64,000 nt of DNA from an uncultured cyanobacterium (GCA_903903925.1 CAIVAU010000083.1:1-64000), one strand, 5' to 3'; positions 47,610-58,054 are shown, counted from the stretch's first letter. Notes: generated from the letters alone by a model not told the origin. Numbers and translations: made by a program.

Positions 47610-48914
47610 CTAAGTTATTTTATATTTACCACCCTTAGAAGGATTCAGCCAATCGCAAGCATAACCTTTGGTTTCGGCTAAAAATTGGTTCCAGGGTATC
47701 GGTTTGACGGTATCCTTGCTTTCGTAAACGATTTGGAATAGACCATCGTCTCTGACTTCTCCAATCCGCACGAACTTAGATAGGTGGTGATTGACGTTTA
47801 TAGTGACTTTGCCTTCAGGTGCATCGAAACTTTGACCGTAAGCCGCAGCTTTCACCTTTTCGAGGTGATCAGCCGTTTTTGCTTTCTCAACCGCTTGCTT
47901 CCAGAGATATACCATAATGTAACCGGCTTCCATCGGGTCGTTCACAACGCGATCTGAACCATATTTTGCCTTGAACGCTTGCACAAACTTCTCGCTTGCA
48001 GGGGTTTTCACGGTTTGAAAATAATTCCAAGCTGCGTAGTGACCCAAAAGATAGTCAATTCCAATCGCTTTGATTTCTTCTTCCGCAATGCTGACAGACA
48101 TCGAAGGATATTTATCGGGATGTAAACCAGAAGCTTGTAATTGCCGGAAAAATGCAATGTTAGTATCTCCATTTAAGGTATTGTATATAACACCTCCATT
48201 TGGTAAAGCTTGCTGAATTTTAGCGATCGCAGGCATGACATCGTTACTACCTAGAGGAATGTAATCTTCGCCAACGCTTTTACCCCCATCAGCTTTCAGT
48301 TGTGCCTTGATGATACTGTTGGCAGTACGCGGAAAAACGTAGTCAGAACCAACGAGAAAGAATTCTTTGCCTTTATGCTTGAGCAACCAATCAACCGAAG
48401 GTTCAATCTGCTGGTTAGGAGCGGCTCCCATGTAGAAGATATTGTTAGAACACTCTTGCCCTTCATACTGCAATGGATACCATAGCAAGTGCTTGTTTGA
48501 CTCAAATATTGGAAGTACAGCTTTGCGGCTTGCCGAAGTCCAGCAACCAAATACCGTCGCTACTTTGTCTTGTTCAATCAGCTTCTTCGCTTTCTTCGCA
48601 AAGGTAGCAGGGTCAGAGTTTCCGTCTTCTAAAATTACTTCAACTTGTTTACCTAACACACCACCAGCTTGATTAATCTCTTCAATTGCTAATCGTTCGG
48701 CATCAATAACACTCTTCTCACTAATTGCCAAGCTGCCGCTAAGTGAGTGTAAAATCCCAACTTTGATCGTCTCTCCAAAACTAGTAAATGCTAACAGAGA
48801 AGTTTTCCGACTACTGCTTGTAGAAGGTTTGCTGCTACAAGCTTTCAGCAATAGACCAGAAGCCACAATGGAGCCAAAAATCATCAATTTCCGCCGACCA
48901 AACAATTTTGTCAT
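47610..48914 (-). CDS. urtA: UrtA-type urea/short-chain amide binding lipoprotein (orphan)
   Basis: This 434-aa periplasmic binding protein of the PBP-I (LivJ/AmiC) fold is close to UrtA over its whole length: VGILHSLSGSLAISEKSV, CWTSASRKAVLPIFE, YEGQECSNNIFYMGAAPNQQ and ETKGYACDWLNPSKGGKYK. The N-terminus has an RR motif and a lipobox (GLLLKAC, Cys26), suggesting a Tat-exported lipoprotein. No urtBCDE follows. The upstream co-directional gene, 95 bp away, encodes a pentameric ligand-gated channel homologue. It could serve another urea transporter or present ligand to the channel. Confidence 0.85.
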   Translation of the reverse strand: MTKLFGRRKLMIFGSIVASGLLLKACSSKPSTSSSRKTSLLAFTSFGETIKVGILHSLSGSLAISEKSVIDAERLAIEEINQAGGVLGKQVEVILEDGNSDPATFAKKAKKLIEQDKVATVFGCWTSASRKAVLPIFESNKHLLWYPLQYEGQECSNNIFYMGAAPNQQIEPSVDWLLKHKGKEFFLVGSDYVFPRTANSIIKAQLKADGGKSVGEDYIPLGSNDVMPAIAKIQQALPNGGVIYNTLNGDTNIAFFRQLQASGLHPDKYPSMSVSIAEEEIKAIGIDYLLGHYAAWNYFQTVKTPASEKFVQAFKAKYGSDRVVNDPMEAGYIMVYLWKQAVEKAKTADHLEKVKAAAYGQSFDAPEGKVTINVNHHLSKFVRIGEVRDDGLFQIVYESKDTVKPIPWNQFLAETKGYACDWLNPSKGGKYKIT

Positions 48915-49009
48915 AAATAGGTGTTATCTAGCTTGTAGAAGATTATTAATATATTGCATCTGCTATCTATTTTTCTAAAAGTTAGCAGCTTCTATACTCC
49001 AAGTGATCA

Positions 49010-50230
49010 TCAAAGGTTCCAATTCACCGTGAAGAAAAACAAAACAATAGCAGCTATGCACCCGACATACAAGAATGGATAAATTTTGCGGAAGGTTACA
49101 TTGATTCGTTTATATAGCATTTCTTGTTTTGTTTCATTTAAATAGACGATCGTACTAGACGTAATTAAACTTAAGAGCAGGGCGAAAACGGTAACACCAA
49201 AAACTGCATCGGTCAAAGTAACGTAATTTACAGCCGGAATTTCTTTGACTAGACTTAGTTTGAGAGCGATTGTCGTCAGGATTAGCGTTACCGTCCCACC
49301 CAATCGCGGAGAGGAATAAGAGGCAGTTTTGGCTGGGTCAATCCAGGTGACGGCAGCAGCAGCAACAAAAATCACAAATAGCGGAATAAAAAAGTTGAAA
49401 ATGATGTATTGTGGTTTATGCTGAACGTCAATCGATACAACTATTTCTGGAAAACCGAGTTTGGAATCAAGACGATTAACAACTTGCGTGCGAGCATCAA
49501 TATTTTTAATTAACCAGCGTCCAATAATCTGCTTTGATGGTTCTGGGGAAGGAAATTTAAACTCTTGGAGATCGAATGTAACATTACTGCGATCGTCAAG
49601 GGCAGAATCAATAGCTAGGGTGAGTGTTTCGTTACAGAAGGGAAAAGTGTGGACATCTGCATCAAATTTCACAATATCATTAAACTGTTCGTATACTCTC
49701 ACCCAACCGTTTGGAGCAACGTAGACTGAGCGATTTTGTATTTCTCGTGGCTGAATTTCATGACCAATTGTGAAACTTGGTGACCAGATTTTTTCCAAAA
49801 TAGACTTGACATCATCACCATTAAATTTTAATGAAGCATTTGTTTCTTTACTATTAGGGGTGAAACCCAATCGACCATCTTGCCATTCTAGAAGGACTTC
49901 CGCTGCTATATTGTATGTTTTGTCAGGCAGGTTAATTTGAGATATGGTGTTTAACGCCACATAAACGAAAACAATCGTTGGTTTATAAGGACTGGGTTGG
50001 CGCGTCGAATTTGATAGTTCAGCTTGCAAAGAATTATCTGCTGGTTTTGTTTGAGCAACCTGTTCAGTGATTTGGCTGACAATCTCCACTTCAGACTTTG
50101 ATTTTGATAAACCAATACGACTCCCCTCTTCCATATTCAATGCATAGGCTTGGTGGGTATGAGCAATGATATACCATACTATTGTTAGGACGCAGACTAA
50201 TATAAATTGGCAAAATGCAAGTCTTTTCAT
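49010..50230 (-). CDS. Pentameric ligand-gated ion channel homologue (Cys-loop family, prokaryotic)
   Basis: The 406-aa protein has a signal peptide (1-30) and a ~190-residue beta-rich extracellular domain (85-272) with NGWVRVYEQF and a Pro-loop VHTFPFCNETL at 193-203. Four helices follow: M1 275-297, M2 309-329, M3 340-363 and M4 383-403. The M2-M3 loop EIPAVNYVTLTDAVF has the conserved Pro and Tyr. The GLIC-type Cys pair is absent, as usual in bacteria. The M2 entrance reads SPRLGGTV with no acidic residue, so cation selectivity like that of GLIC is not obvious. Ligand is unknown. Confidence 0.85.
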   Translation of the reverse strand: MKRLAFCQFILVCVLTIVWYIIAHTHQAYALNMEEGSRIGLSKSKSEVEIVSQITEQVAQTKPADNSLQAELSNSTRQPSPYKPTIVFVYVALNTISQINLPDKTYNIAAEVLLEWQDGRLGFTPNSKETNASLKFNGDDVKSILEKIWSPSFTIGHEIQPREIQNRSVYVAPNGWVRVYEQFNDIVKFDADVHTFPFCNETLTLAIDSALDDRSNVTFDLQEFKFPSPEPSKQIIGRWLIKNIDARTQVVNRLDSKLGFPEIVVSIDVQHKPQYIIFNFFIPLFVIFVAAAAVTWIDPAKTASYSSPRLGGTVTLILTTIALKLSLVKEIPAVNYVTLTDAVFGVTVFALLLSLITSSTIVYLNETKQEMLYKRINVTFRKIYPFLYVGCIAAIVLFFFTVNWNL

Positions 50231-50590
50231 TTGTAATAAATAACTACATGCTGACTACTATTTGGGAACCATTCAGGGTGTGTGATAAGCAGAAAATTGA
50301 TATCCTAAACAAGTCTTGAACTGCACTTTGTACCATGCGTTGCTCTGACAATAGTTAACTTCATTGAAAAATTGGGTTCAAATTGATTAGTGGGACTTAA
50401 TTAGAAAATTACAGACCGGAACCATGCCTGAAATATCTAGGTTCTAACCGTTGGTTTATTAGGTGAAAATTGCTAACTACCTCAGCGAGCAAACCAGATT
50501 TAATTGCATTTTCAGTCTGTATTAAATGATACGTAGATCTCCGAACATATTTGATAAAATTTTGATGAAGATTTGGACTTTGGACAAAAA

Positions 50591-50633
50591 GGCATTGAGC
50601 CGAGATGCTTGTAACAATCATGCAAGATGGTCT
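50591..50633 (+). repeat. 43-bp dispersed element, copy 1
   Basis: GGCATTGAGCCGAGAT, 15 variable bases, GCAAGATGGTCT. It is 37/43 identical without gaps to 63099-63141. It lies in the 1.1-kb non-coding stretch upstream of the channel gene. Confidence 0.7.
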
Positions 50634-51021
50634 GAAAAGACTTACTCTGTCTAGGTTTCAAGCATTTCCCTTCATAAAACGTTACATGTTAACCTAGTAA
50701 TTTCACTGTTGACATTAAATAAAGTCTGGAAAAACCCTGAAAATCTAAATTCTTTGAGGTATATCAAAAATTTGCCTCTAAAATTTTGATACAAACCTAT
50801 TGCCTCAGTAATAGCCTTGCATCTAACGTATCATGTACCTTTCACCGATCGCTGGCGGCAACCAAGCGTGTTAGAAGCAAAATGCAATTGATACTAACTC
50901 TGTAATTCTTCAAGGGTAAAAATCTTTGAAAGCTAGACCTGGCAATACTTTTTAGCTCTAACTGCGAAAAATAATTCTTTGTGTTCAGATATATGAAAAA
51001 TTGTCAACCGTAAGTCCTGAT

Positions 51022-51102
51022 TTAGATATGAGTTACATTGCCTCCGATTGTGAGAAATGCGATCCCAGCAATAGCCATTGAGAGATTTTTGATGGCTGTC
51101 AT
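51022..51102 (-). CDS. 26-aa leader-like peptide with strong ribosome binding site
   Basis: MTAIKNLSMAIAGIAFLTIG resembles the signal peptide of cyanobacterial exported (PEP-CTERM-type) proteins, but the frame stops after 26 codons (TAA). AGGAG sits 8 nt before the ATG (GGTGAAGGAGTAAATTTT). It is either the remnant of an exported-protein gene or a real small peptide. The rest of 50231-51324 holds no other gene I can support. Confidence 0.4.
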   Translation of the reverse strand: MTAIKNLSMAIAGIAFLTIGGNVTHI

Positions 51103-51324
51103 AAAATTTACTCCTTCACCTATGTAATGTGACTCCTTCATATAGTGATAGAAACCGGTGAAACCAAGGTGAAATTTTAGGTCAGCTTTACATTTATTCA
51201 TATACTTTGATTGAGAGGAAAATTAAGAGAGAAGAATTTTCCCACAAAGTCCCCTCTGTCCGAGCTTCAAAAACAGATTCTTGCCAAAATGAAAATGCCT
51301 GAGTCTCTTTATCAGATAGATTAT

Positions 51325-52008
51325 TCAAAAATGAGCGAAAGTACAGTTAGAAGATGCTAATTTATCAGCAATGCGTGTCGTTTCCGGTAGCCGATACTTT
51401 GGGGTGCAGCGCAATACGTAGTCAATTGCTGTAGGTAGACTGACTCGATGTCCACAGGAGACATATACAGGCTTGACGCCGATGCGTGTCCGTAAAACAG
51501 CCCCAATTGTTTCACCTTTATGTATTAGTGGTTGCCATCTACCGCGCACTTCAGGTAATTCTTCATGCTTACCAATCAGCAACGATTTTGCTACGCCAAT
51601 TGATGGTATATCTACAAGTAAGCCGAGATGGCAGGCTATACCAAATCTGCGAGGGTGCGCGATTCCTTGACCGTCACATAATATGAGGTCTGGAATGATT
51701 GTAATCTTTTCCAAGGCATCTAATATAGCTGGTATTTCCCGAAATGAGAGGAAGCCAGGGATGTAGGGAAATGTCGTAGGACGGCGTACTACACTTGTTT
51801 CTATTACCTGCAAGTCAGGAAAACTTAGCACCGCCACCGCAGCACGGCTAATTGTACCATTTGCTTCAAAACCCATATCTACCCCAGCGACGTACTGTAC
51901 AGGTTCTTTGAGTTGATCTTCGGTAATAACCTCAGTATGCAGCTTCTCTTGGATAGCTATGGCTTCCTCAACAGTAAGAGACCAAGCATGACGTTGATTA
52001 ATCTGCAT
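51325..52008 (-). CDS. nfi: Endonuclease V (deoxyinosine 3' endonuclease)
   Basis: This 227-aa repair enzyme cleaves DNA at deaminated adenine (inosine). Catalytic residues fit the family: Asp44 in [10 protein letters not shown], Glu91 in [13 protein letters not shown], Asp112 in [22 protein letters not shown]. The ATG at 52008 ([11 protein letters not shown]) is preferred over one 12 codons upstream, because the family starts near this motif. It stands alone; no operon partner is seen. Confidence 0.92.
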   Translation of the reverse strand: MQINQRHAWSLTVEEAIAIQEKLHTEVITEDQLKEPVQYVAGVDMGFEANGTISRAAVAVLSFPDLQVIETSVVRRPTTFPYIPGFLSFREIPAILDALEKITIIPDLILCDGQGIAHPRRFGIACHLGLLVDIPSIGVAKSLLIGKHEELPEVRGRWQPLIHKGETIGAVLRTRIGVKPVYVSCGHRVSLPTAIDYVLRCTPKYRLPETTRIADKLASSNCTFAHF

Positions 52009-52055
52009 ATTTGTATCATGGGCTGGTGCTTCACAGCTAAGCATACAGCAGAATT

Positions 52056-52276
<221 letters not shown>

Positions 52277-52339
52277 TACACACTCGAAACATGCGCAACA
52301 GTCAAAATGGGCACAAATAAATTTAGTTTTAAGATCTCT

Positions 52340-52380
52340 CTTAAGCTTTTGTTTTGATTACCTTAATGGTTTCTTAAGAG
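52340..52380 (+). promoter_or_regulatory. Candidate Pho box upstream of phoD
   Basis: Four 8-bp elements are spaced every 11 bp: CTTAAGCT (52340), GTTTTGAT (52351, weak), CTTAATGG (52362), CTTAAGAG (52373). The cyanobacterial SphR/PhoB box is described as CTTAACCT-like direct repeats with 3-bp spacers. It lies about 60-100 bp before the ATG. Phosphate-starvation control is inferred. Confidence 0.6.
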
Positions 52381-52438
52381 TGTGCTGGTATGTTTTTGGT
52401 GTTGAGTTCCTAACCACTACGCTTTTAAGTAAATACCG

Positions 52439-54274
52439 ATGCTATCAGTCTTCATGTTAGTTTACACAGCTCTACTGAGTCCTCAATTAGACGCATCCTT
52501 ACGTTATTCTCCACAAAATCAAGTCATAGCCTCATCACGTCATTCAGACATTAAAAGAAATAAGTTTAAACCATACTTGGTGTCTGCTGCCAATGCTACT
52601 GTTGACTACACTGGTGTTGGCGCAGGTGATGTCACGGACGATAGTGCAGTTTTGTGGACACGTACAAGCGACCCAACAACAAATCAAGGAGTAGCGACTC
52701 ATCTAACAGCACTCATTTCTACTGATCCATCCTTCAAATCTGTTCTTATAACTGTTGCTGGTACCACAAACGCTGACAGAGACTATACATTAAAACTTTA
52801 CGTCAATAAGCTTAAGAGTGGTATAAAATACTACTACAAATTCAAAACAGATGATGGTGTGTTCAGTCCAGTCGGCACATTCAAGACTGCGCCAGCACCA
52901 AATCAGAAAACACCTGTCCACTTTGGCTTTAGTGGTGATGCGGACGGTCAATGGCGTCCCTACGGCTCAACGCAAGATTTTACAAAGTTGAATCTAGATT
53001 ACTTTGTGTGGCTGGGTGACACCATCTACGAAACCGCTAGTGCGATATCTGCAGTTACAGCTGATCCCTTTACCAACCCAACTCAAGCCCTCATAGACTA
53101 TCACCGTAAGTATAGAGAACAGTTTGAACCTGTTACACCAAATGGTTTTCCTGGTCTGACAGACTTCTTTGCTGCTGAGGGACATTACACTCTCCTAGAT
53201 AACCACGAAACAGGGAACAAGCAGTTTCAATCTGGGGGTGCGCCTGTAGGGAGTCCGGCTGGTCAGGGTGTGGATGGAACTAACCCATCTGATGATGTCA
53301 ATACAACTGGGACTTATATCAATAAAACGGATGGGTTTAAAACACTTATTCAGGCATATTCTGACTACCAGCCGATCCGAGAAAAAACTATTTCTGCTCC
53401 TAATGACCCACGTACTGATGGCACTCAAAAACTCTACTATGCTCAACAGTGGGGCGCAAATAGTATATTTATTAACTTAGATGATCGTTCCTATCGTGAT
53501 GTCCGCCTGAAAACTGCGGCTGGTGCTGATGACACTGGTCCCCGTGCTGATAACCCCAACCGCACGATGCTGGGTGCAACTCAATTGAAATGGTTCAAGC
53601 AAACCCTTTTGGATACTCAAAAGAAAAGAATACCTTGGAAAATCATAGCAGTTTCCTCACCTATTGATGAAATAGGGGGTGATGGCGGTAAATCTTGGAT
53701 TGGTGGTTACAGGGCTGAGCGCAATGAGATCATGAAGTTTATTGCTGATAATCATATCGATAACGTCGTCTTCATCACCACCGATGACCACCAGAACCGA
53801 ATTAATGAGTTGACCTATCTTGCTAACCCCAATGATCCCACCAGTAAGACTGTAGTTCCCCACGCTTTCTCAATTGTTGCAGGTCCAATTGGTGCAGGTG
53901 GGCCTGATGCGATCACTGACCATAGCTTTACTAATATCAAATCATTAACAGATCAGCTTGTTGCTAACGAAATCTCCCAAGGTCTCAACCCCATTGGTTT
54001 AGACCCGAAATATCCTGGACTCCGTAACGTTTATCGTGAAGAAGATCCAGATGCAGATGCACTGCGTCAGCCAGTGGATTTCTACTCACCTGATACTTTT
54101 AACTACGTCATCCTAGATATCAGCAAAGATGGTAACACTCTTGCCGTAAATACCTACGGTATCAATTCCTATGCTGCTAATACTTTCCCTGAACTAGACA
54201 AAGTTGGGCCTGTACGACACATTTTAGGTTTTGAAGTCACAGCTGCAAGCTCGAAACATGCCAGTTCTCGGTAA
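52439..54274 (+). CDS. phoD: PhoD-family alkaline phosphatase/phosphodiesterase
   Basis: This 611-aa protein has a short hydrophobic N-terminus (secretion signal-like) and a PhoD N-terminal Ig-like domain (about 55-150; GVGAGDVTDDSAVLWTRT). The metallophosphatase core has FSGDADGQW, WLGDTIYE, LLDNHETGNKQ, LDDRSYRD and TTDDHQNR, which carry the Fe/Ca ligands of PhoD. It is exported to release phosphate from esters. A candidate Pho box precedes it. Confidence 0.9.
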   Translation: MLSVFMLVYTALLSPQLDASLRYSPQNQVIASSRHSDIKRNKFKPYLVSAANATVDYTGVGAGDVTDDSAVLWTRTSDPTTNQGVATHLTALISTDPSFKSVLITVAGTTNADRDYTLKLYVNKLKSGIKYYYKFKTDDGVFSPVGTFKTAPAPNQKTPVHFGFSGDADGQWRPYGSTQDFTKLNLDYFVWLGDTIYETASAISAVTADPFTNPTQALIDYHRKYREQFEPVTPNGFPGLTDFFAAEGHYTLLDNHETGNKQFQSGGAPVGSPAGQGVDGTNPSDDVNTTGTYINKTDGFKTLIQAYSDYQPIREKTISAPNDPRTDGTQKLYYAQQWGANSIFINLDDRSYRDVRLKTAAGADDTGPRADNPNRTMLGATQLKWFKQTLLDTQKKRIPWKIIAVSSPIDEIGGDGGKSWIGGYRAERNEIMKFIADNHIDNVVFITTDDHQNRINELTYLANPNDPTSKTVVPHAFSIVAGPIGAGGPDAITDHSFTNIKSLTDQLVANEISQGLNPIGLDPKYPGLRNVYREEDPDADALRQPVDFYSPDTFNYVILDISKDGNTLAVNTYGINSYAANTFPELDKVGPVRHILGFEVTAASSKHASSR

Positions 54275-54279
54275 CAGGT

Positions 54280-54345
54280 GACTGGGGGGGGGCTGGGGGC
54301 TGGGGACTTCTTCCCAATCCCCAATCCCCAATCCCCAATCACATA
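54280..54345. repeat. G-rich tract and CCCCAATCCCCAAT repeats
   Basis: GACTGGGGGGGGGCTGGGGGC and tandem CCCCAATC units fill the short gap between the convergent phoD and SDR genes. They may fold into a hairpin ending both transcripts. Confidence 0.5.
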
Positions 54346-55310
54346 CATGCCAACTCTACCAATCCTTCTTGGCGTGAAACCACTCCGGTATACCCCAGAT
54401 CGCGTCGCGCTTTCGTATCATTTATTGTCACTTCCTGGCCGATCATACACAAGGCTGTTTGGGTGATTGGAGGTGAGTCATTGAGCTTTAAAATCTTCCA
54501 GCCGTTTTCAAAACTCCAAGCCAATGCCCAAACTAACCAACGAGGTAGGCTACGTTTACCCGGATCTATTCCTTGTGTATGGGTTAGCTGCGTGATAAAG
54601 CTTCGGAATTCGACAGGTGAACCATCAGTCACAAAGTAGATTTCACCTCCCTGTCCTCGTTCTGCGGCGCAAATTAGTCCTTCACACACGTTTTTTACAT
54701 GGCAGGTAGATATCAGATAGCGACCTCCTGAGATCCAAGCAAAATCCCCGTTGCGGATGTTCTCAATAATACGCGGTAGCAACGTGGTATCTCCCTTTCC
54801 CCAAATAAAACGTGGACGAACCACAACAGTTGTGAGTTCAGGTGAGTTTGCTTGAAGCACTCGTTCTTCTGCGATCGCCTTCGTCTGTGGATACAGACCT
54901 AGTGGCTTGACTGGACGGGGTCGGGTTTCATCAACATTAATAATTGGTTTCTCTCCCACCAATACAGCTTCTGTGCTGACATGTACAAGTCGTGATACAC
55001 TTGCCACCTGACGAGCAACGTTAATAACTTGCTCTGTTCCTTCCACATTAACTCTGTGAAAATCCGACGGACTTCCCCAGTCGTGTACTTTCGCTGCTGC
55101 ATGAAAAACAACTGTACATCCCTCCATCCCAGACCGGAGTGCTTCTAAATCATCAAGATCTCCAGGGATAGGCTGGGCACCCGCACGCTTGACCTTTTCA
55201 ACAGCAGATGCCGACCGCGCCAGTGCCCTCACTTCAACTCCCTGTGCCCGGAGTGTCCTAATCAGGTGTTGACCAAGAAACCCTGACCCGCCAGTAACAA
55301 ACGCACCCAT
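54339..55310 (-). CDS. NAD(P)-dependent epimerase/dehydratase (extended SDR)
   Basis: The 323-aa extended short-chain dehydrogenase has the Rossmann motif TGGSGFLG (6-13), VFHAAAKVHDWG, HVSTEAVL and a YPQTK active-site motif near 137-141. It resembles 3-beta-hydroxysteroid dehydrogenase/isomerase-like proteins in bacteria, which act on sterol-like, sugar or isoprenoid substrates. The true substrate is unknown. It is monocistronic. The 585 bp between it and chlP hold no supported gene. Confidence 0.82.
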   Translation of the reverse strand: MGAFVTGGSGFLGQHLIRTLRAQGVEVRALARSASAVEKVKRAGAQPIPGDLDDLEALRSGMEGCTVVFHAAAKVHDWGSPSDFHRVNVEGTEQVINVARQVASVSRLVHVSTEAVLVGEKPIINVDETRPRPVKPLGLYPQTKAIAEERVLQANSPELTTVVVRPRFIWGKGDTTLLPRIIENIRNGDFAWISGGRYLISTCHVKNVCEGLICAAERGQGGEIYFVTDGSPVEFRSFITQLTHTQGIDPGKRSLPRWLVWALAWSFENGWKILKLNDSPPITQTALCMIGQEVTINDTKARRDLGYTGVVSRQEGLVELACM

Positions 55311-55895
55311 CTGTTCTCCTTTGTGATACTTTGTTCTATCGTTTTCGAGACAATTTACCCTAGTCTTGGACTGAGTCAGGCTAACTTTGCCTCACACGAA
55401 AAGTCCAACCTATGTTTTTAGCATAGGTCGGAGCGTCGAGGTGTTTTGTATAGATACTCTCAATTTGAATTTTAACCAGCCTGTTCAATCGGCTGCTATT
55501 GCCTCGGCAGCAAGCTGCTGTACTTTTAGGATTTGATTCGCCATTTGAGCCAGCATGGCTGTATATTTGTGCGTGAGGGAGGAGAACACTCTATATGGGA
55601 GAACCCAGCAAATAACCATCGTACCTCTATTCCTGAATTTACAGCCTTGAGAATATGCAAGCAGTTGGATATTCCTCCGCCATTGTAGGGAAGCTTAATA
55701 TAAGGGTTAAGGTTAACAAATTTACTCTGCGTGAGCTTCTTTGAGCTTTAAGAAGGCTCTATCAATTTCTCTGTTCCCTCTTAAGAAATATTAAGGAATA
55801 TTGCATTTGTGTCAAATCTTGAACTTAGAGCGCGGATTGAGGTAAAAGTCCGTGATACGATGCTTTGGGTAAATTGCAAGATTGGGAGAAGACCT

Positions 55896-57116
55896 TTGAC
55901 ACTAAGGGTTGCTGTTATTGGGTCAGGGCCAGCTGGTTCATCTGCTGCTGAAACGCTGGCGAAAGCAGGAATTGAAACCTTCCTATTTGAGCGCAAGCTA
56001 GACAATGCCAAACCTTGTGGTGGTGCGATTCCCCTGTGCATGGTGAGTGAATTTGATCTGCCAGCGGATATTATCGACCGTCGGGTGCGGAAAATGAAAA
56101 TGATTTCGCCCTCGGATCGTGAGGTAGATATTAATCTGGACAACGCAGAAGAATATATTGGAATGTGCCGACGCGAGGTGCTAGATGGCTATCTACGTAA
56201 TCGTGCGGCCAAACTAGGCGCAAATTTAATCAATGCTACTGTTCATAAACTCGATATTCCGACAAACAATACAGACCCTTATACCATCCATTACATAGAC
56301 CATACAGAAGGTGGTTCTCAGGGAATTACCAAAACCCTGAAAGTTGATGTCATTATTGGGGCGGATGGGGCTAACTCCCGCATTGCTAAGGAAATTGATG
56401 CTGGGGATTACAACTATGCGATCGCTTTCCAAGAGCGCATTCGCCTACCCCAAGACAAGATGGCATATTACAACGACCTTGCAGAAATGTACGTTGGCAA
56501 TGACGTTTCTACCGACTTCTACGCTTGGGTTTTTCCTAAATATGACCACGTCGCTGTCGGCACTGGCACGATGCAAGTTAATAAAGCTAGCATCAAACAA
56601 CTACAAGCTGGTATCCGCGCCCGTGCTGCCAAAAAACTAGCCGGCGGTAAAATCATCAAAGTCGAAGCTCACCCTATTCCTGAACATCCCCGTCCCCGTC
56701 GCGTTGTTGGTCGCGTCGCTTTAGTAGGTGATGCTGCTGGATATGTAACCAAATCCTCTGGTGAAGGTATTTACTTTGCTGCTAAGTCAGGACGGATCTG
56801 TGCCGAAACCATTGTAGAAGTCTCCAATGGCGGTAGCCGCATCCCCACAGAAGCTGATCTCAAGGTTTATATCAAGCGCTGGGATAAAAAATACGGACTC
56901 ACCTATAAGGTGTTGGACATTCTCCAAACCGTATTCTATCGTTCTGACGCCACCCGCGAAGCTTTCGTGGAAATGTGTGCTGACCGCGATGTGCAACGGC
57001 TGACTTTTGATAGCTATCTGTATAAGACAGTTGTACCAGCCAATCCCATCACTCAGTTAAAAATTACTGCCAAGACCCTTGCGAGTCTACTTCGTGGTAA
57101 TGCCCTTGCTCCCTAA
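55896..57116 (+). CDS. chlP: Geranylgeranyl reductase
   Basis: The 406-aa flavoprotein reduces the geranylgeranyl chain to phytyl for chlorophyll and tocopherol. The FAD motif GSGPAGSSAAETL (9-21), CGGAIPLCMVSEFDLP, and GDAAGYVTKSSGEGIYFA identify it. The start is inferred to be TTG at 55896: GGGAGAAG lies 4 nt upstream, and the protein then begins (M)TLRVAVIGSGPAG with the standard family length. The longer frame from GTG 55809 adds 29 unrelated residues. It is convergent with rpaA. Confidence 0.93.
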   Translation: MTLRVAVIGSGPAGSSAAETLAKAGIETFLFERKLDNAKPCGGAIPLCMVSEFDLPADIIDRRVRKMKMISPSDREVDINLDNAEEYIGMCRREVLDGYLRNRAAKLGANLINATVHKLDIPTNNTDPYTIHYIDHTEGGSQGITKTLKVDVIIGADGANSRIAKEIDAGDYNYAIAFQERIRLPQDKMAYYNDLAEMYVGNDVSTDFYAWVFPKYDHVAVGTGTMQVNKASIKQLQAGIRARAAKKLAGGKIIKVEAHPIPEHPRPRRVVGRVALVGDAAGYVTKSSGEGIYFAAKSGRICAETIVEVSNGGSRIPTEADLKVYIKRWDKKYGLTYKVLDILQTVFYRSDATREAFVEMCADRDVQRLTFDSYLYKTVVPANPITQLKITAKTLASLLRGNALAP

Positions 57117-57152
57117 TGGGTAGGGGGGCAGGGGGGCTGCTCCCCCTGCTTG

Positions 57153-57896
57153 TTACTCAACTCCTGCGATTGAAGCGTCGTCACTTGATGTTGGTGCACC
57201 GGGAAGCTCAAGACAGTACCCAGCACCGTATACTGTCTTAATGTAGCGGGGATGACGTGGATCTGGTTCCAGCTTAGTTCGCAAGTGACGAATGTGTACT
57301 CGAATTGTTTCGATGTCATCATCTGGATCGTATCCCCAGACTTCCCGCAGGATTTCGCTAGGAGAAACTGTTTGACCGTGCCTTTGGAGCAGGCAGTGGA
57401 GGAGTTCAAACTCTAAGTGAGTCAGTTTGACTGTTTGATTAAACCATATTGCCTCAAATCGTTCCGGAACTAAGGTCAATGGTCCATAGTTGAGAATCTC
57501 GCTGTGCTTTGCGGCTTGGGGAATTCTGTCAGTACGCCGTAATAGCGCCCGTACCCGTGCCAGCATTTCTTCAACTTCAAATGGCTTGGTGAGGTAGTCG
57601 TCCGCGCCAGCATTGAAGCCTTCTACCTTGTCCTGAGTTTGGCTTAAAGCCGTTAACATGAGCACAGGAATATCAGCAGTGCGCTCATCACGACGCAAGC
57701 GTTGGCACACGGTAAAACCATCTACCCTAGGCAACATCAGATCAAGCATGATTAAGTCTGGCTGTAGCTGGAGCGCTAACGCCTGTCCTTTGATGCCGTC
57801 TTCAGCTTGACTAACATCGTAGCCAGCCATTTCCAAGTTTACGGCAACAAGTTCTGAAATTGCTGGGTCGTCGTCTATGACAAGAATCCTCGGCAT
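57153..57896 (-). CDS. rpaA: OmpR-family response regulator RpaA
   Basis: The 247-aa protein has a receiver domain with the phospho-acceptor Asp52 (LIMLDLMLP), Thr82 and Lys104, and a winged-helix effector domain (about 140-235; [31 protein letters not shown]). The linker block [23 protein letters not shown] is characteristic of RpaA, the circadian-output and phycobilisome-association regulator phosphorylated by SasA. RpaB has a different receiver sequence. Confidence 0.9.
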   Translation of the reverse strand: MPRILVIDDDPAISELVAVNLEMAGYDVSQAEDGIKGQALALQLQPDLIMLDLMLPRVDGFTVCQRLRRDERTADIPVLMLTALSQTQDKVEGFNAGADDYLTKPFEVEEMLARVRALLRRTDRIPQAAKHSEILNYGPLTLVPERFEAIWFNQTVKLTHLEFELLHCLLQRHGQTVSPSEILREVWGYDPDDDIETIRVHIRHLRTKLEPDPRHPRYIKTVYGAGYCLELPGAPTSSDDASIAGVE

Positions 57897-58054
57897 TATT
57901 TAAAGATATATTACGGCTTATGAAGGATGATTAAGAACCTTTGGTAAAGACAAAGATTGCTTCATTGATTATAAAAAATATTGTAAATCTAACATAAAGA
58001 TTAAGATTAAAGGATTACTGGACAAAGACTAAACTATACTAAATCCAAGTTCCC

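Noticed and set aside
47610-48914. Complete urea transporter operon
   Set aside because: Only the binding protein is present. The next genes are a channel and an unrelated hydrolase.
50409-50621. 70-codon minus-strand frame upstream of the channel gene
   Set aside because: No ribosome binding site or family resemblance, and it overlaps the dispersed 43-bp element. Treated as chance.
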